Assembly: GCA_903862655.1 (NCBI GenBank)
Contig: CAIOZA010000019.1
Span: 70,960-134,959 of the forward strand
Length of the DNA: 64,000 nt
Direction: 5' to 3'
Origin: an uncultured Ignavibacteria bacterium
GTDB taxonomy: Bacteria > Bacteroidota > Ignavibacteria > Kapaibacteriales > UBA2268
The notes under the pieces were generated by a model. That model made no database searches and was not told the DNA's origin. It saw only the letters and a program-made list of their open reading frames with translations. This document shows, piece after piece, positions 8,506-18,152 of the stretch; the stretch's first letter is position 1; each line of letters opens with the position of its first letter. A program made the translations under genes and the position numbers.

Positions 8506-11500
8506 ATGAAAAAATTCTTGGTGTGTCTAATCATTATTAACTTCTCTCTTTTCTTGAATACATATGCTAAGAAGGAGCAACCAAAAGAAATTGATAAACC
8601 TGAAAAAATGAATTCTTCTGTTTTTAGCGGTCTAAGTTTCAGAGCTTTAGGTCCAGGGGTTACTTCTGGAAGAATAGCAGATATTGCAGTAAACAAGGAT
8701 AATCATAATGAATATTTTGTAGCAGTTGCATCTGGTGGTGTATGGAAAACCACAAACAGAGGATTAAATTTTGAACCAGTGTTTGAGAATGAATCCTCAT
8801 ACTCTATTGGCTGTGTAACAATAGACCCAAATAATTCCAATGTCATTTGGGTTGGATCGGGTGAAAATAACTCTCAAAGAAGTGTAGCCTGGGGCGATGG
8901 TGTCTATAAATCAATAGATGGCGGAAAATCATGGAAAAATATGGGTTTGAAAACTTCAGAACATATTGGAAAGATTGTCATAGATCCCAAAAACTCCAAT
9001 ATCGTTTATGTTGCGGCACAAGGACCATTATGGGGTCCAGGTGGTGAAAGAGGCCTTTTTAAATCCACAGATGGAGGGACTACATGGGTGCAATCTTTGA
9101 AAATCAGCGAGAATACAGGTGTGACAGATGTTTGTATAGATCCTAGAAATCCTGATATTCTTTATTGTGCATCATATCAAAGACGCAGACACGTTTGGAC
9201 ATTAATTAACGGAGGACCAGAAGCTGCCATTCATCAATCCACTGACGCTGGAAAAACATGGAATAAATTATCAAATGGTCTCCCAGGAGGTGATCTTGGA
9301 AGAATTGGTCTTGCTATTTCACCTGTTAATCCTGATATTGTTTTTGCCGTCATAGAAACTAAAGATGACAAGGGTGGGATATTTTGCTCAACTAATAAGG
9401 GTGCAAGCTGGGAAAAGCGAAATAAGTGGTTTTCTCCTAGTGCACAATATTATCATGAAATATTCTGCGATCCTGTAAATCCAGATCTGGTATATTTTAT
9501 GGATACGTATACGAGAATTTCTTATGATGGAGGAAGGACATTATCTGTTCTGAGCAATAAATTCAGACATGTCGATGATCATGCTCTTTGGATTGATCCG
9601 TCAGATACAAAGCATTTATTAATTGGTGGAGACGGTGGTTTATATGAAACTTTCGACCGTGGAAATGCCTGGAGATACTTTTCAAATCTTCCTGTTACTC
9701 AAAATTACAGAGTAGGTATTGACAATGCTGAACCATTCTACAATCTTTATTATGGAACACAAGATAATAATTCATGGGGTGGACCATCCAGAACAACAAA
9801 CTCTGGTGGAATTACTAATGAAGACTGGTATTTAGTTGTAGGGGGCGACGGGTATCAAGCTAGGGTAGATCCTACAGACCCAAACATAGTCTATGGGCAA
9901 TGGCAGTATGGTAATCTTGTAAGATACGACCGAAAAAGTGGTGAGGTATTCTATATTCAACCTCAGGCTCAAAAAGATGAGATGCTAAGATGGAACTGGG
10001 ATACTCCACTTATCATTAGCAATCACTCACCAACAAGATTATATATTGCAGCTAACAAAGTATTCAAGACTGACGACAGAGGGAATACGTGGAAGGCTAT
10101 TAGTGGTGATCTTTCGCAACAAATAGACAGGAACCAATTAGAAGTAATGGGAAAAATCTGGGGACCTGACGCAGTAGCAAAAAATGCTTCTACTTCCCTG
10201 TATGGCAACATTGTAGCATTAAGCGAATCACCAATCGATCAAAATGTTTTACTCGTCGGAACAGATGATGGTTTGATTCAAATATCAAATGATGGTGGTA
10301 ATAATTGGAATAAAGTAGATAAAATTGCTGGAATACCAGAGACCACATACGTTTCGGATATTTTTGCATCTCAGTTTGATGCAAAAACTATTTATGCAAC
10401 ATTTAACAATCATAAAAGAGCTGATTTCAAGCCATACATCGTAAAAAGCAATGACCAGGGTAAGACATGGACATCAATTTCAGGAAATTTACCGGTAAAT
10501 GGTCCTGTATGGACAATTTATGAAGACTTTAAGAATCCCAATCTCTTATTTGCAGGTACCGAATATGGGTTATTTGTAACACTTGACGGCGGAGATAAAT
10601 GGATTCAATTGAAGTCGGGCCTTCCAACAATAGCGATACGTGATATAGAAATTCAAAAGAGAGAAAATGATTTGTGTCTGGCTACATTTGGACGAGGTTT
10701 GTATATTTTGGATAATTATTCTCCTTTGCGTGATGTATCACCTGAAATGCTTGACAAGGAAATTCAGGTATTTCCTATTAAGGATGCTCTGATGTTTGTT
10801 GAGGACGATTCAAGAAATAAAAATGATCAGGGTGAAGCTTTTTTCCGTGCAAAAAATCCAACTTATGGAGCAACAATTTCATATTACATGAAAGAATCAT
10901 TTAAAACAAAGAAACAAATTAGAGTTGATGAAGAAAAGAAAGCAGAGAAAGATGAGAAAGTTATAACTTATCCAAAAATGGAAAGTCTAATAGCTGAAGA
11001 CAAAGAAGAAGCTCCGTATTTACTTTGCAAAATTACTGATCTCGATGGAAACACCATAAGACTATTGAAAGCTCCTTCTTCTCCTGGTATAAACAGATTA
11101 AACTGGGATTTACGTTTTCCTGATGTATCACCTGTGAATGAGAATACAGACATAAACAAGAATTCCGGATTTCTTGTTCTTCCTGAAAAATACAAAGCAC
11201 AATTTGCAAAAAGTATAAACGGGGAGATTACATTAATCGGAGAGCCGGTAGAATTCACATGCAAACTGTTAAATAATACTACAATTTCTGCCCCCAGTAG
11301 AGAAAAGTTAGTTGAATTTCAAAAGAAAGTAGCAAAACTTCAGAATGCTATGAATGGAATTTCAGCAGTTATTGAAGAATCCAGAAAAGAGATTGAATTG
11401 ATTCGTAAAACTCTTATGGTTTCTTTGAATATTAAAAAAGAACCAATTATGAAAACTACTGAAATTTTACGCAAAATTGATGATTTGAATATAAAAATGA

Positions 11501-11772
11501 GTGGCAACAGATCAATTGACAGCAGAAATGAAAATCGGACTCCTTCGCTAAATGACAGATTGAATTATGTTTTGAATGGTATGATTACTACAAACTGCGA
11601 GCCAACAGCCACTCAAAAAGATGCGTATAAGATTGCATCTGAAGAATTGCTACCTATAATTGATTCTTTGAAGATTATAGTCGATAATGACATCACTAAT
11701 TTGAAAAAAGAGATTCAGAAAATTGGTGGTCCATGGGTACCAGGAACGATTCCCAATTTTAAACCTGAGTAA
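8506..11772 (+). CDS. Secreted Asp-box (BNR/VPS10-like) beta-propeller protein
   Basis: 1088 residues with a signal peptide (about 1-21). Residues 80-760 hold at least eleven Asp-box turns, for example SIDGGKSW, STDGGTTW, STDAGKTW, SNDGGNNW, SNDQGKTW and TLDGGDKW, spaced as in two multi-bladed propellers of the sortilin/VPS10 type. Residues 800-1088 form a separate domain with a beta-sandwich-like part (ITDLDGNTIRLLKAP) and a Lys/Glu-rich helical part. No type IX sorting domain is seen at the C-terminus. Substrate and activity are unknown; annotation as glycosyl hydrolase would rest only on the Asp boxes. A purine-rich ribosome site (aggag) precedes the ATG, and TATTTTTG at 8448-8455 could be a -7 box. 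Confidence 0.75.
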   Translation: MKKFLVCLIIINFSLFLNTYAKKEQPKEIDKPEKMNSSVFSGLSFRALGPGVTSGRIADIAVNKDNHNEYFVAVASGGVWKTTNRGLNFEPVFENESSYSIGCVTIDPNNSNVIWVGSGENNSQRSVAWGDGVYKSIDGGKSWKNMGLKTSEHIGKIVIDPKNSNIVYVAAQGPLWGPGGERGLFKSTDGGTTWVQSLKISENTGVTDVCIDPRNPDILYCASYQRRRHVWTLINGGPEAAIHQSTDAGKTWNKLSNGLPGGDLGRIGLAISPVNPDIVFAVIETKDDKGGIFCSTNKGASWEKRNKWFSPSAQYYHEIFCDPVNPDLVYFMDTYTRISYDGGRTLSVLSNKFRHVDDHALWIDPSDTKHLLIGGDGGLYETFDRGNAWRYFSNLPVTQNYRVGIDNAEPFYNLYYGTQDNNSWGGPSRTTNSGGITNEDWYLVVGGDGYQARVDPTDPNIVYGQWQYGNLVRYDRKSGEVFYIQPQAQKDEMLRWNWDTPLIISNHSPTRLYIAANKVFKTDDRGNTWKAISGDLSQQIDRNQLEVMGKIWGPDAVAKNASTSLYGNIVALSESPIDQNVLLVGTDDGLIQISNDGGNNWNKVDKIAGIPETTYVSDIFASQFDAKTIYATFNNHKRADFKPYIVKSNDQGKTWTSISGNLPVNGPVWTIYEDFKNPNLLFAGTEYGLFVTLDGGDKWIQLKSGLPTIAIRDIEIQKRENDLCLATFGRGLYILDNYSPLRDVSPEMLDKEIQVFPIKDALMFVEDDSRNKNDQGEAFFRAKNPTYGATISYYMKESFKTKKQIRVDEEKKAEKDEKVITYPKMESLIAEDKEEAPYLLCKITDLDGNTIRLLKAPSSPGINRLNWDLRFPDVSPVNENTDINKNSGFLVLPEKYKAQFAKSINGEITLIGEPVEFTCKLLNNTTISAPSREKLVEFQKKVAKLQNAMNGISAVIEESRKEIELIRKTLMVSLNIKKEPIMKTTEILRKIDDLNIKMSGNRSIDSRNENRTPSLNDRLNYVLNGMITTNCEPTATQKDAYKIASEELLPIIDSLKIIVDNDITNLKKEIQKIGGPWVPGTIPNFKPE

Positions 11773-11812
11773 AGGACTTAAATTTTTGTCAAATAATTTT
11801 AAGGATGAGTAG

Positions 11813-12781
11813 ATGAGAAATGGATATCTTCCTATTTTGATTATTTTCTTGGTAGCTGTTGCTACTGGAAAATCAGAAATTATTTTCAATGAGGGTAAAA
11901 CATTACAGATAAATTTCGGATTGAGTTATTCGAACACAGGTAGTCGTTACAATCTCGATGGTAAATTTAAAGCTGATTATCTGGACACAATACCAGCCAG
12001 AAACCAGCCAACACCAGATTCAATCAAAATGGATGCGATTCGGGGTATTTTCAATATCAAAAAATACACTGCACATTTTGGTGTAAATTTCGCCATAACT
12101 AATAATAGTAATTGCTTCATACAAATGCCTTTGTCTTATATCACTTTGTCAGACAAATATGAACCTACACTGAATTCTACCGGCGAAAAGTTAGATAAAT
12201 TTCCAGCATACGACTTTTCGTTAACTCAACCTGATTATTACCTTATTGGTGGAAGATATAGAATTGATTCCGCTAAGTTATCTCCAATTGTTACATTGGC
12301 AGCATCTATTCCACCAACTTTTAGAAATGGATATCAGAATGATACATCGAAATCCTTCAAATTGTACAATTCCTATCAGTTCTTTCTAGCGGGAGCTGGT
12401 AATTTGCAGTTTGAAAAAGCTTGGGTGGAAGCTGAAGCAACTCTAGCACTTAGAACCGGAGATTTTGCTAATGAGTTTATCGGAAGATTGGAGGGCGGGT
12501 TTAGCACTGTTCCAAATACATCGATGAGAGGATTCATAATCTGGACTCAGAGTTTGAGTAATTTTGATAAAGCCAGACCTATTTACCAGCAACTAACAAC
12601 AATTCAGGAATATCACCCTGACATTACTTCATTTCAGGAAAATTGTCTTGACGTTGGAGCAGGGTTCAACGCAAGTGTAATAAACAGAATTTCTCTCGAT
12701 ATTTCATATTCAGTAAGATTAGGTCTCCGGAATACTTTTGCCTGGGGATCTTTTCTTATGAATATTGGTTATCGTTTATAA
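11813..12781 (+). CDS. Predicted outer-membrane beta-barrel protein, unknown function
   Basis: 322 residues beginning with a hydrophobic signal (MRNGYLPILIIFLVAVATG). The rest alternates polar and hydrophobic residues in strand-like stretches (QINFGLSYSNTGSRYNL, IGGRYRIDSAKLSPIVTLAAS) and ends SFLMNIGYRL, a terminal strand suited to BAM-dependent insertion. No enzyme motif is seen. It lies 40 nt after the propeller gene on the same strand and may be co-transcribed with it. It is convergent with the kinase gene, with only 5 bp between stop codons. Confidence 0.6.
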   Translation: MRNGYLPILIIFLVAVATGKSEIIFNEGKTLQINFGLSYSNTGSRYNLDGKFKADYLDTIPARNQPTPDSIKMDAIRGIFNIKKYTAHFGVNFAITNNSNCFIQMPLSYITLSDKYEPTLNSTGEKLDKFPAYDFSLTQPDYYLIGGRYRIDSAKLSPIVTLAASIPPTFRNGYQNDTSKSFKLYNSYQFFLAGAGNLQFEKAWVEAEATLALRTGDFANEFIGRLEGGFSTVPNTSMRGFIIWTQSLSNFDKARPIYQQLTTIQEYHPDITSFQENCLDVGAGFNASVINRISLDISYSVRLGLRNTFAWGSFLMNIGYRL

Positions 12782-12786
12782 AAAGG

Positions 12787-13452
12787 CTATTTAATCAAAT
12801 GTAAAAATGGGGTAAGTATCGAATCGGCATAAACACCGAATAAATACAAAACAGAAGCCACACTAATTGGTATAGAAAGATTATCATCTACTTTCAATTT
12901 GGTTGATGCTGCTTCAATAAAACCACCAACAATTGAAGCAGTTATACCGCCAATAAAGAAAATGATGGGTGCATTAAAAATGATTCCGTATATAAAAACA
13001 ACAACAATTGCAGAAATCATAAATGCAAATGTACCTTCCCAGCTCTTATTTGTGAATAACTTGTGTTTTCCGAATTTTCGTCCAAACAGGGCTGCTGATA
13101 TATCTGAGATGATTAATATAGTAAAACTTACGACAGCAAGGTATTTTGGGAAAATAAAGACACAGGCAACTGCGGAGATGAATACCCATGATGCACCATT
13201 GAGCACATACTTTTGATTAAGTTCATGTGGACGGAGCATTTTCCCGAAATATTTCTTGAGCAATATTCCAATAATATTATTAAATTTACTTAGAAAATCA
13301 ATAACAATAGCAGTGATGGCTAATGACACCAAAATAAAAAGTGCTGTTTCTCTAGTAACAAAAACATAGATAATAGGAATAGATAATGAAATAAGATGTA
13401 TTCCCTTTCGTAATACTTCTTGAGAAAACGATATTTCGGTAGATTCACTCAT
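12787..13452 (-). CDS. SEC59/DGK1/VTE5 family integral membrane kinase (CTP-dependent lipid or polyprenol kinase type)
   Basis: 221 residues with about six transmembrane helices. Signatures are LRKGIHL near the N-terminus and ISDISAALFGRKFGKHKL followed by NKSWEGTFAF, the block shared by dolichol kinase, yeast diacylglycerol kinase and plant phytol kinases, and related to CdsA cytidylyltransferases. Members phosphorylate lipid alcohols with CTP; the substrate here is unknown. The gene is divergent from ispE with only 21 bp between start codons, so its promoter must lie within, or very near, the ispE coding region. Confidence 0.8.
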   Translation of the reverse strand: MSESTEISFSQEVLRKGIHLISLSIPIIYVFVTRETALFILVSLAITAIVIDFLSKFNNIIGILLKKYFGKMLRPHELNQKYVLNGASWVFISAVACVFIFPKYLAVVSFTILIISDISAALFGRKFGKHKLFTNKSWEGTFAFMISAIVVVFIYGIIFNAPIIFFIGGITASIVGGFIEAASTKLKVDDNLSIPISVASVLYLFGVYADSILTPFLHLIK

Positions 13453-13473
13453 TCTACAATTATAAGAATAAAA

Positions 13474-14313
13474 ATGTTAAAAATAAAATCTTATGCAAAA
13501 GTCAATTTAGGACTCGAAGTTTTAAATAAACGCCATGACGGCTATCACAATATAAATACAATTTTTCACAAGATTTCTCTTTTTGATGAAATTATTATTG
13601 AACCATCGATTGATTTCGTATTCGTTTGTTCATCGATGACTGATATTCCTTGTGAGCTTAATTTAGCTTATAAGGCTGCAAAAGAATTACAGAAATTTCA
13701 TCATCTTGATGCTTTACCGTTAAGAATTACTATTAATAAATCAATACCCACCGGAGCAGGCTTAGGCGGCGGCAGTTCAAATGCAGCCTACACTCTAACA
13801 GGAATTGATAAATCCCTCAATCTGAAAACTTCGATCAAAGATTTGATGCAAATAGCTTCTAGGATTGGATCTGATGTAGCATTTTTTATTGGAGAACAAA
13901 ATTCTGCAATTGGGTCTGGAAGAGGAGAAATCCTTGATTATTTCAATATTTCACTCCCCTATTCAATATTATTGGTTTTTCCAGAAATTCATATATCAAC
14001 GCCAGCAGCTTATTCTTCACTTAAAAGAACAAATAATTACAGATCAGTTTCAGATTTCAAATCTATTATTAATGATTTATTGATATATCCCAAAAGCCTT
14101 CAAAAGTTAACAAATGACTTTGAACAATCAGTATTCAAATCACATCCGATCTTATCTGGAATAAAAGAACAATTATATCACGATAAAGCCAGTTTTGCAC
14201 TGATGTCAGGGAGTGGTTCGACAATTTATGGACTATTCGAATCTATTGATGATGCAAAGAACGCTCAATCGAATTTGTTAAATTTTAAATCACAAATCTG
14301 TAATTCGATATAA
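13474..14313 (+). CDS. ispE: 4-diphosphocytidyl-2-C-methyl-D-erythritol kinase
   Basis: 279 residues from the ATG at 13474, which gives the family-typical N-terminus MLKIKSYAKVNLGLEVL; an earlier in-frame start would run into the divergent gene. GHMP kinase motifs are intact: Lys9 in SYAKVNLGL, the ATP loop PTGAGLGGGSSNAAY (92-106), GSDVAFF with the catalytic Asp134, and a C-terminal SGSGSTIYGLF. It catalyses the ATP-dependent step of the MEP pathway that makes CDP-ME 2-phosphate for isoprenoids. Divergent from the lipid-kinase gene. Confidence 0.93.
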   Translation: MLKIKSYAKVNLGLEVLNKRHDGYHNINTIFHKISLFDEIIIEPSIDFVFVCSSMTDIPCELNLAYKAAKELQKFHHLDALPLRITINKSIPTGAGLGGGSSNAAYTLTGIDKSLNLKTSIKDLMQIASRIGSDVAFFIGEQNSAIGSGRGEILDYFNISLPYSILLVFPEIHISTPAAYSSLKRTNNYRSVSDFKSIINDLLIYPKSLQKLTNDFEQSVFKSHPILSGIKEQLYHDKASFALMSGSGSTIYGLFESIDDAKNAQSNLLNFKSQICNSI

Positions 14314-14454
14314 CAATTCATACAAAGTTAAAAAATTAACCCTTTTTTAACAATTGATTTAATCAATGTTAACAAGTTTACGCTTTATTTCGATTTTTTT
14401 TGGTCGATATTTGATAAATTGAAATTTTGTGTCAAACAGTTATTGAACAAATAT

Positions 14455-15930
14455 ATGAATATTATATTAGCATCGGCTGAAGTTGCTCCATTTGCAAAGA
14501 CTGGAGGACTGGCCGACATGGCATTGTCGTTTCCGGTCGAATGGAAGAAATTTGGCCAGAACCCAATTGTCATATTACCTAAATATGGATCTATAGATGT
14601 TTACAAGTGGAACATAAGACCTACCGACATAACTATCAATGTTCCAATGGGATATTGGACGGAATATGGTCATGTCTGGTATGGCAAACTTCCAAACAGC
14701 GATGTCCCCATTTACTTTATAGAAAATGCTGACTATTTTAACCGCGATGGGATATATGGCAATCCGGATGAATACCATGACAACGACCGTAGGTTCATTT
14801 TCTTCAGCAGAGCTGTGTTCGAAGCAGCTAAAGCATTAAACTTCAAACCAGACATCATTCATGCTCACGATTACCATACTGCATTTACAATGGCATTCCT
14901 AAAATCTCATTACAGGAATGATCCTATGTTTGATAATACAGCCGGTATTTATACAATCCACAATCTTGCTTACCAAGGCTGGTTCAATCCTCAAAGAGCC
15001 CTTGACTTTGCTTCATTTGGTTCAAATGATTTTTATCCGGGATCTTGGTTTGAAATGAATGGAGCTGTCAATGCAATGAAAACCGGAATTATGTTTGCGG
15101 ATAAGATAACAACAGTAAGTCCGACTTATTCTGCTGAAATTAGAACTCAAGGTTTGGGGGAAGGTCTGCATGATGTTCTTAATTCAAAAGGACCAGAGCT
15201 GATTGGCGTTCTGAACGGTGCTTATTACAAGGAATGGAGTCCGGAAGTTGACACTCAGATTTCTTTGAAATATAGTGAAAATAATCTAGACCATAAAAGA
15301 ATCAATAAGAACAGATTCTTGAATGAACATAATATGGGTGAATGGAATCATCTTGAGACTCCACTTGTTGGGATGGTAACCCGATTAACAGATCAAAAAG
15401 GTATTGATTTATTAATGGAATTGCTAGAAGATAATCTTTACCATAACAGATTTAGATTTACCCTGCTTGGTTCAGGAGAGAGCAGATATGTAGATTATTT
15501 CAATTATCTTGCCTGGAAGTATCCTGGAAGAGCGTTAATTCATATGGGCTACAACAATACAATTGCTCATAAAATCATTGCCAGTTCCGATTTTTTGATT
15601 GTTCCATCCAGATTTGAGCCATGCGGACTCACTCAGATGTATGCTCTCAAATACGGTACGATACCTATTGTCAGACAAACCGGTGGACTTGCCGACACAG
15701 TATTTGAATATGATTACGAAAATCAAACAGGTAATGGTTTTTCATTTCTGAAGTATAGTGTCGAAGATTGTGCTTTTGCATTAAATAGAGCCATGGATAT
15801 TTATTCAAATGAACCCCATTGGGCAAAGATTAGACAGAATGCGATGAGATGTGATTTTTCTTCTGCCAGATCTGCGATGGAATACCTGAAAGTATTCAAC
15901 TGGGCTTTAGAAAAATTAAGAGGCATTTAG
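14455..15930 (+). CDS. glgA: Glycogen synthase (ADP-glucose type, GT5)
   Basis: 491 residues from the ATG at 14455 (MNIILASAEVAPFAKTGGLA), the usual bacterial GlgA start with the KTGGLAD nucleotide-sugar loop. Later motifs are HAHDYHTAF, TIHNLAYQG, the C-terminal GT-B signature PSRFEPCGLTQMYA with its conserved Glu, and QTGGLADTV. It elongates alpha-1,4-glucan from ADP-glucose (family knowledge). The GH57 branching enzyme at 0.2 kb would act on its product. The ATP-grasp gene follows after 4 nt, so they probably share a transcript. Confidence 0.93.
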   Translation: MNIILASAEVAPFAKTGGLADMALSFPVEWKKFGQNPIVILPKYGSIDVYKWNIRPTDITINVPMGYWTEYGHVWYGKLPNSDVPIYFIENADYFNRDGIYGNPDEYHDNDRRFIFFSRAVFEAAKALNFKPDIIHAHDYHTAFTMAFLKSHYRNDPMFDNTAGIYTIHNLAYQGWFNPQRALDFASFGSNDFYPGSWFEMNGAVNAMKTGIMFADKITTVSPTYSAEIRTQGLGEGLHDVLNSKGPELIGVLNGAYYKEWSPEVDTQISLKYSENNLDHKRINKNRFLNEHNMGEWNHLETPLVGMVTRLTDQKGIDLLMELLEDNLYHNRFRFTLLGSGESRYVDYFNYLAWKYPGRALIHMGYNNTIAHKIIASSDFLIVPSRFEPCGLTQMYALKYGTIPIVRQTGGLADTVFEYDYENQTGNGFSFLKYSVEDCAFALNRAMDIYSNEPHWAKIRQNAMRCDFSSARSAMEYLKVFNWALEKLRGI

Positions 15931-15934
15931 ATAT

Positions 15935-16798
15935 ATGATACATCTGGCTATACTGACATCAGAACGTGTCCCTAATTTGCTCGAATACGATCAGAAGCTT
16001 GTCAAGGAGTTATTAAAGTATGATATTATTGCTGAAGCAGTAATTTGGGAGACCCAAAGTTCGAAATTATTAAATTTTGATGCTGCTTTATTTAGGACAA
16101 CATGGGGTTATCATGAGAAATTCCATGCCTTTCTTGTATTTCTGGATTATTTGGATTCGCTGAAAATACCTGTATTAAATCCTGTAAGAATAATTAGAAA
16201 AAATTTACATAAGTACTACCTCAGAGAATTGCCATCATTCGATGTTCCGATTATTGATACAGTATTTGTTGACAAGAGTTCTGATATTAGCTTGCAATCA
16301 TTAATTACTGACAAGAATTGGGATAAATTTATTATTAAACCGGCTGTGTCTGCTGGAGCTTACAAAACTCACCTTATAAATAATTATTCGGAAGATGGTT
16401 CTGAAGGGATTTTCAGAGCATTAGTATTAAATTATGATTTATTGATTCAAAAATATATTCCTGAGATCAAAACTGATGGTGAATGGTCCACAATCTTCTT
16501 TAACAGGGATTATCATTATACTGTTAACAAAATACCTAAGCATGGTGATTTTAGGGTTCAGACATTATTTGACGGAACTTATACAGTTTGCAATCCTCCC
16601 GATAATGTTCTCGATGTATCGAAAAGAGCTGCTGAGTTGTTTTTGGATGAATGTTTGTATGTAAGAGTGGATGGAGTCCGATCAAACGGGCAATTCCTGA
16701 TAATGGAAATTGAAATGATTGAACCGGATATTTATCTGGATTATCATCCGGAAGGAATTCCTATATTTGCAAAGTCAATTTCAAAGAGATTGAAATAA
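15935..16798 (+). CDS. ATP-grasp domain protein (glutathione synthetase/RimK-like fold), substrate unknown
   Basis: 287 residues, no signal peptide. The pre-ATP-grasp part (1-85) includes ALFRTTWGYHE; the ATP-grasp core has NPVRIIRKNLHKYYL, KFIIKPAVSAGAY (the ATP-binding Lys in the IKP block), LIQKYIPEIKTDGEW and VDGVR with LIMEIEMIEPDIYL, a metal-binding E-x-E. This resembles prokaryotic ATP-grasp ligases near D-cycloserine ligase DcsG and glutathione synthetase. Such enzymes form amide bonds through acyl-phosphates, but neither substrate can be named. It follows glgA by 4 nt, which suggests co-expression without explaining function. Confidence 0.7.
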   Translation: MIHLAILTSERVPNLLEYDQKLVKELLKYDIIAEAVIWETQSSKLLNFDAALFRTTWGYHEKFHAFLVFLDYLDSLKIPVLNPVRIIRKNLHKYYLRELPSFDVPIIDTVFVDKSSDISLQSLITDKNWDKFIIKPAVSAGAYKTHLINNYSEDGSEGIFRALVLNYDLLIQKYIPEIKTDGEWSTIFFNRDYHYTVNKIPKHGDFRVQTLFDGTYTVCNPPDNVLDVSKRAAELFLDECLYVRVDGVRSNGQFLIMEIEMIEPDIYLDYHPEGIPIFAKSISKRLK

Positions 16799-16799
16799 T

Positions 16800-16906
16800 T
16801 AGTCATTCTGAAAGACCGCTGCGACTGAAGTGCCGAAAGCCTGCGACGCGCATCCAGACCGTTTTTCAGCAAATACATAGATTCCTCACTTTGTTCGGAA
16901 TGACTA
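16800..16906. repeat. Dispersed intergenic element with terminal inverted repeats
   Basis: A 107-bp element directly after the ATP-grasp stop codon. Its ends are 13-bp inverted repeats (16800-16812 tagtcattctgaa; 16894-16906 ttcggaatgacta) with one mismatch that would be a G-U pair in RNA. The right end contains the motif attcctcact..gttcggaatga, which recurs at 18878-18903 and 18913-18938 and in degraded form near 59639. It has no credible coding content. Confidence 0.75.
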
Positions 16907-16961
16907 GTAAGTACTATAATAGCTTTCAATTTTTTATTTGAATAAATAATCAAGGTGATAA

Positions 16962-17948
16962 ATGGAATCAAGAAGAGATTTTCTGAAAACATCTGCGATA
17001 GCAACAATCGGTGTGGCTATTCCTGCATCATTATTATCACAGAAGAAGACTGGTCAATCGAAAAAGAGTAAGGCTAAGAATAATTATCCGATTGTAGTAT
17101 CAACATGGAATCATGGCGTACCTGCAAACAAAGCTGCCTGGGAAGTTCTGAGTACGGGAGGTTATGCATTGGATGCTGTCGAGCAGGGGGTTCATGTTCC
17201 TGAGGCTGATCCCGAAGTATCGAGTGTCGGTTATGGAGGCTTCCCTGACAGGGATGGACATGTCACATTAGATGCTTGTATAATTGATGAAAAAGGCAAC
17301 TGCGGATCTGTGGCTTTTCTTGAGAATATAATGCATCCGATTTCTGTGGCAAGAATGGTACTGGAAAAAACCCCTCATGTGATGCTGGTTGGTGATGGTG
17401 CTTATAAATTTGCCAGAGAGCATGGCTTCCCGAAAGAAGATTTGCTGACAAAGAATGCAAAGGAAGCATGGGCGAAATGGATACTGGAGAACAAATACAA
17501 GCCTATTGATTTCAATAATCATGATACTATCGGCATGCTGGCAATTGACAGCAAAGGTCAAATGTGCGGTGCATGCACAACTTCAGGACTTGCATGGAAG
17601 ATACATGGCCGTGTCGGGGACTCCCCTATCATCGGTGCAGGACTTTATGTTGACAATGAAGTTGGCGGAGCAACGGCTACAGGCAAAGGCGAATCAGTAA
17701 TCAAGATTGCAGGATCATTCCTGATTGTGGAACTGATGAGGCAGGGAATGTCTCCGAAGGAAGCCTGCAAGACTGCCGTTGAAAGAATAATCCGTAAACA
17801 GCCTGATTATAAGGATTTTCAGGTTGGGTTCATAGCGATGACCATGCAGGGTGAGTATGGATATTATTCTTTGCAAAAGGGATTTGAAGTTGCCGTTCAC
17901 GATAAGGATGGAAGCAAGTTGTTGAGTTCGGAATATGCGAGCAAATAA
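16962..17948 (+). CDS. Glycosylasparaginase (N4-(beta-N-acetylglucosaminyl)-L-asparaginase), Tat-exported
   Basis: 328 residues. A twin-arginine signal (SRRDFLKTSAIATIGVAIPA) directs export. The mature part is an N-terminal nucleophile hydrolase: NHDTIGMLAID holds Thr189, the expected autocleavage site and catalytic nucleophile, followed by GRVGDSPIIGAGLYVDNEVG and ATGKGE. The family cleaves the GlcNAc-Asn link of glycoasparagines. The ATG at 16962 is preceded by aaggtg. Codon choice looks more G+C-rich than in flanking genes, and repeat elements bracket the gene (16800-16906 and 17949-18951), so recent acquisition or rearrangement is possible. Confidence 0.88.
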   Translation: MESRRDFLKTSAIATIGVAIPASLLSQKKTGQSKKSKAKNNYPIVVSTWNHGVPANKAAWEVLSTGGYALDAVEQGVHVPEADPEVSSVGYGGFPDRDGHVTLDACIIDEKGNCGSVAFLENIMHPISVARMVLEKTPHVMLVGDGAYKFAREHGFPKEDLLTKNAKEAWAKWILENKYKPIDFNNHDTIGMLAIDSKGQMCGACTTSGLAWKIHGRVGDSPIIGAGLYVDNEVGGATATGKGESVIKIAGSFLIVELMRQGMSPKEACKTAVERIIRKQPDYKDFQVGFIAMTMQGEYGYYSLQKGFEVAVHDKDGSKLLSSEYASK

Positions 17949-17978
17949 TTAATAATTAATAATTAATAATTGATAATT
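17946..17978. repeat. AT-rich direct repeat (taataat units)
   Basis: Repeated taataatt units begin at the stop codon of the glycosylasparaginase gene. Low-complexity; no function inferred. Confidence 0.6.
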
Positions 17979-18073
17979 ATTCTTTTTGCATTGAAGGTGC
18001 TGAATTTGAATAACCCGTGGGTTAAAACTTTTCAATGAACAAACACCAATGAAATAATGATCAATAAATAAAG

Positions 18074-18102
18074 TATTGGTATTGGTATTGGTATTGGTAT
18101 TG
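18074..18102. repeat. Hexanucleotide microsatellite (tattgg) about 4.8 copies
   Basis: Four full tattgg units and a partial fifth, with no mismatch, followed by a run of twelve T. On the minus strand it would encode Asn-Thr repeats, but no supported gene covers it. Prone to slippage. Confidence 0.9.
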
Positions 18103-18152
18103 TTTTTTTTTTTGATTGCATGATTTGCATCGCATCTTTTAGCATTTAAGGA

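Noticed and set aside
16744-17007. Minus-strand frame over the 16.8 kb element (peptide with HSEQSEESM)
   Set aside because: It is a translation of the dispersed repeat plus parts of both flanking genes.
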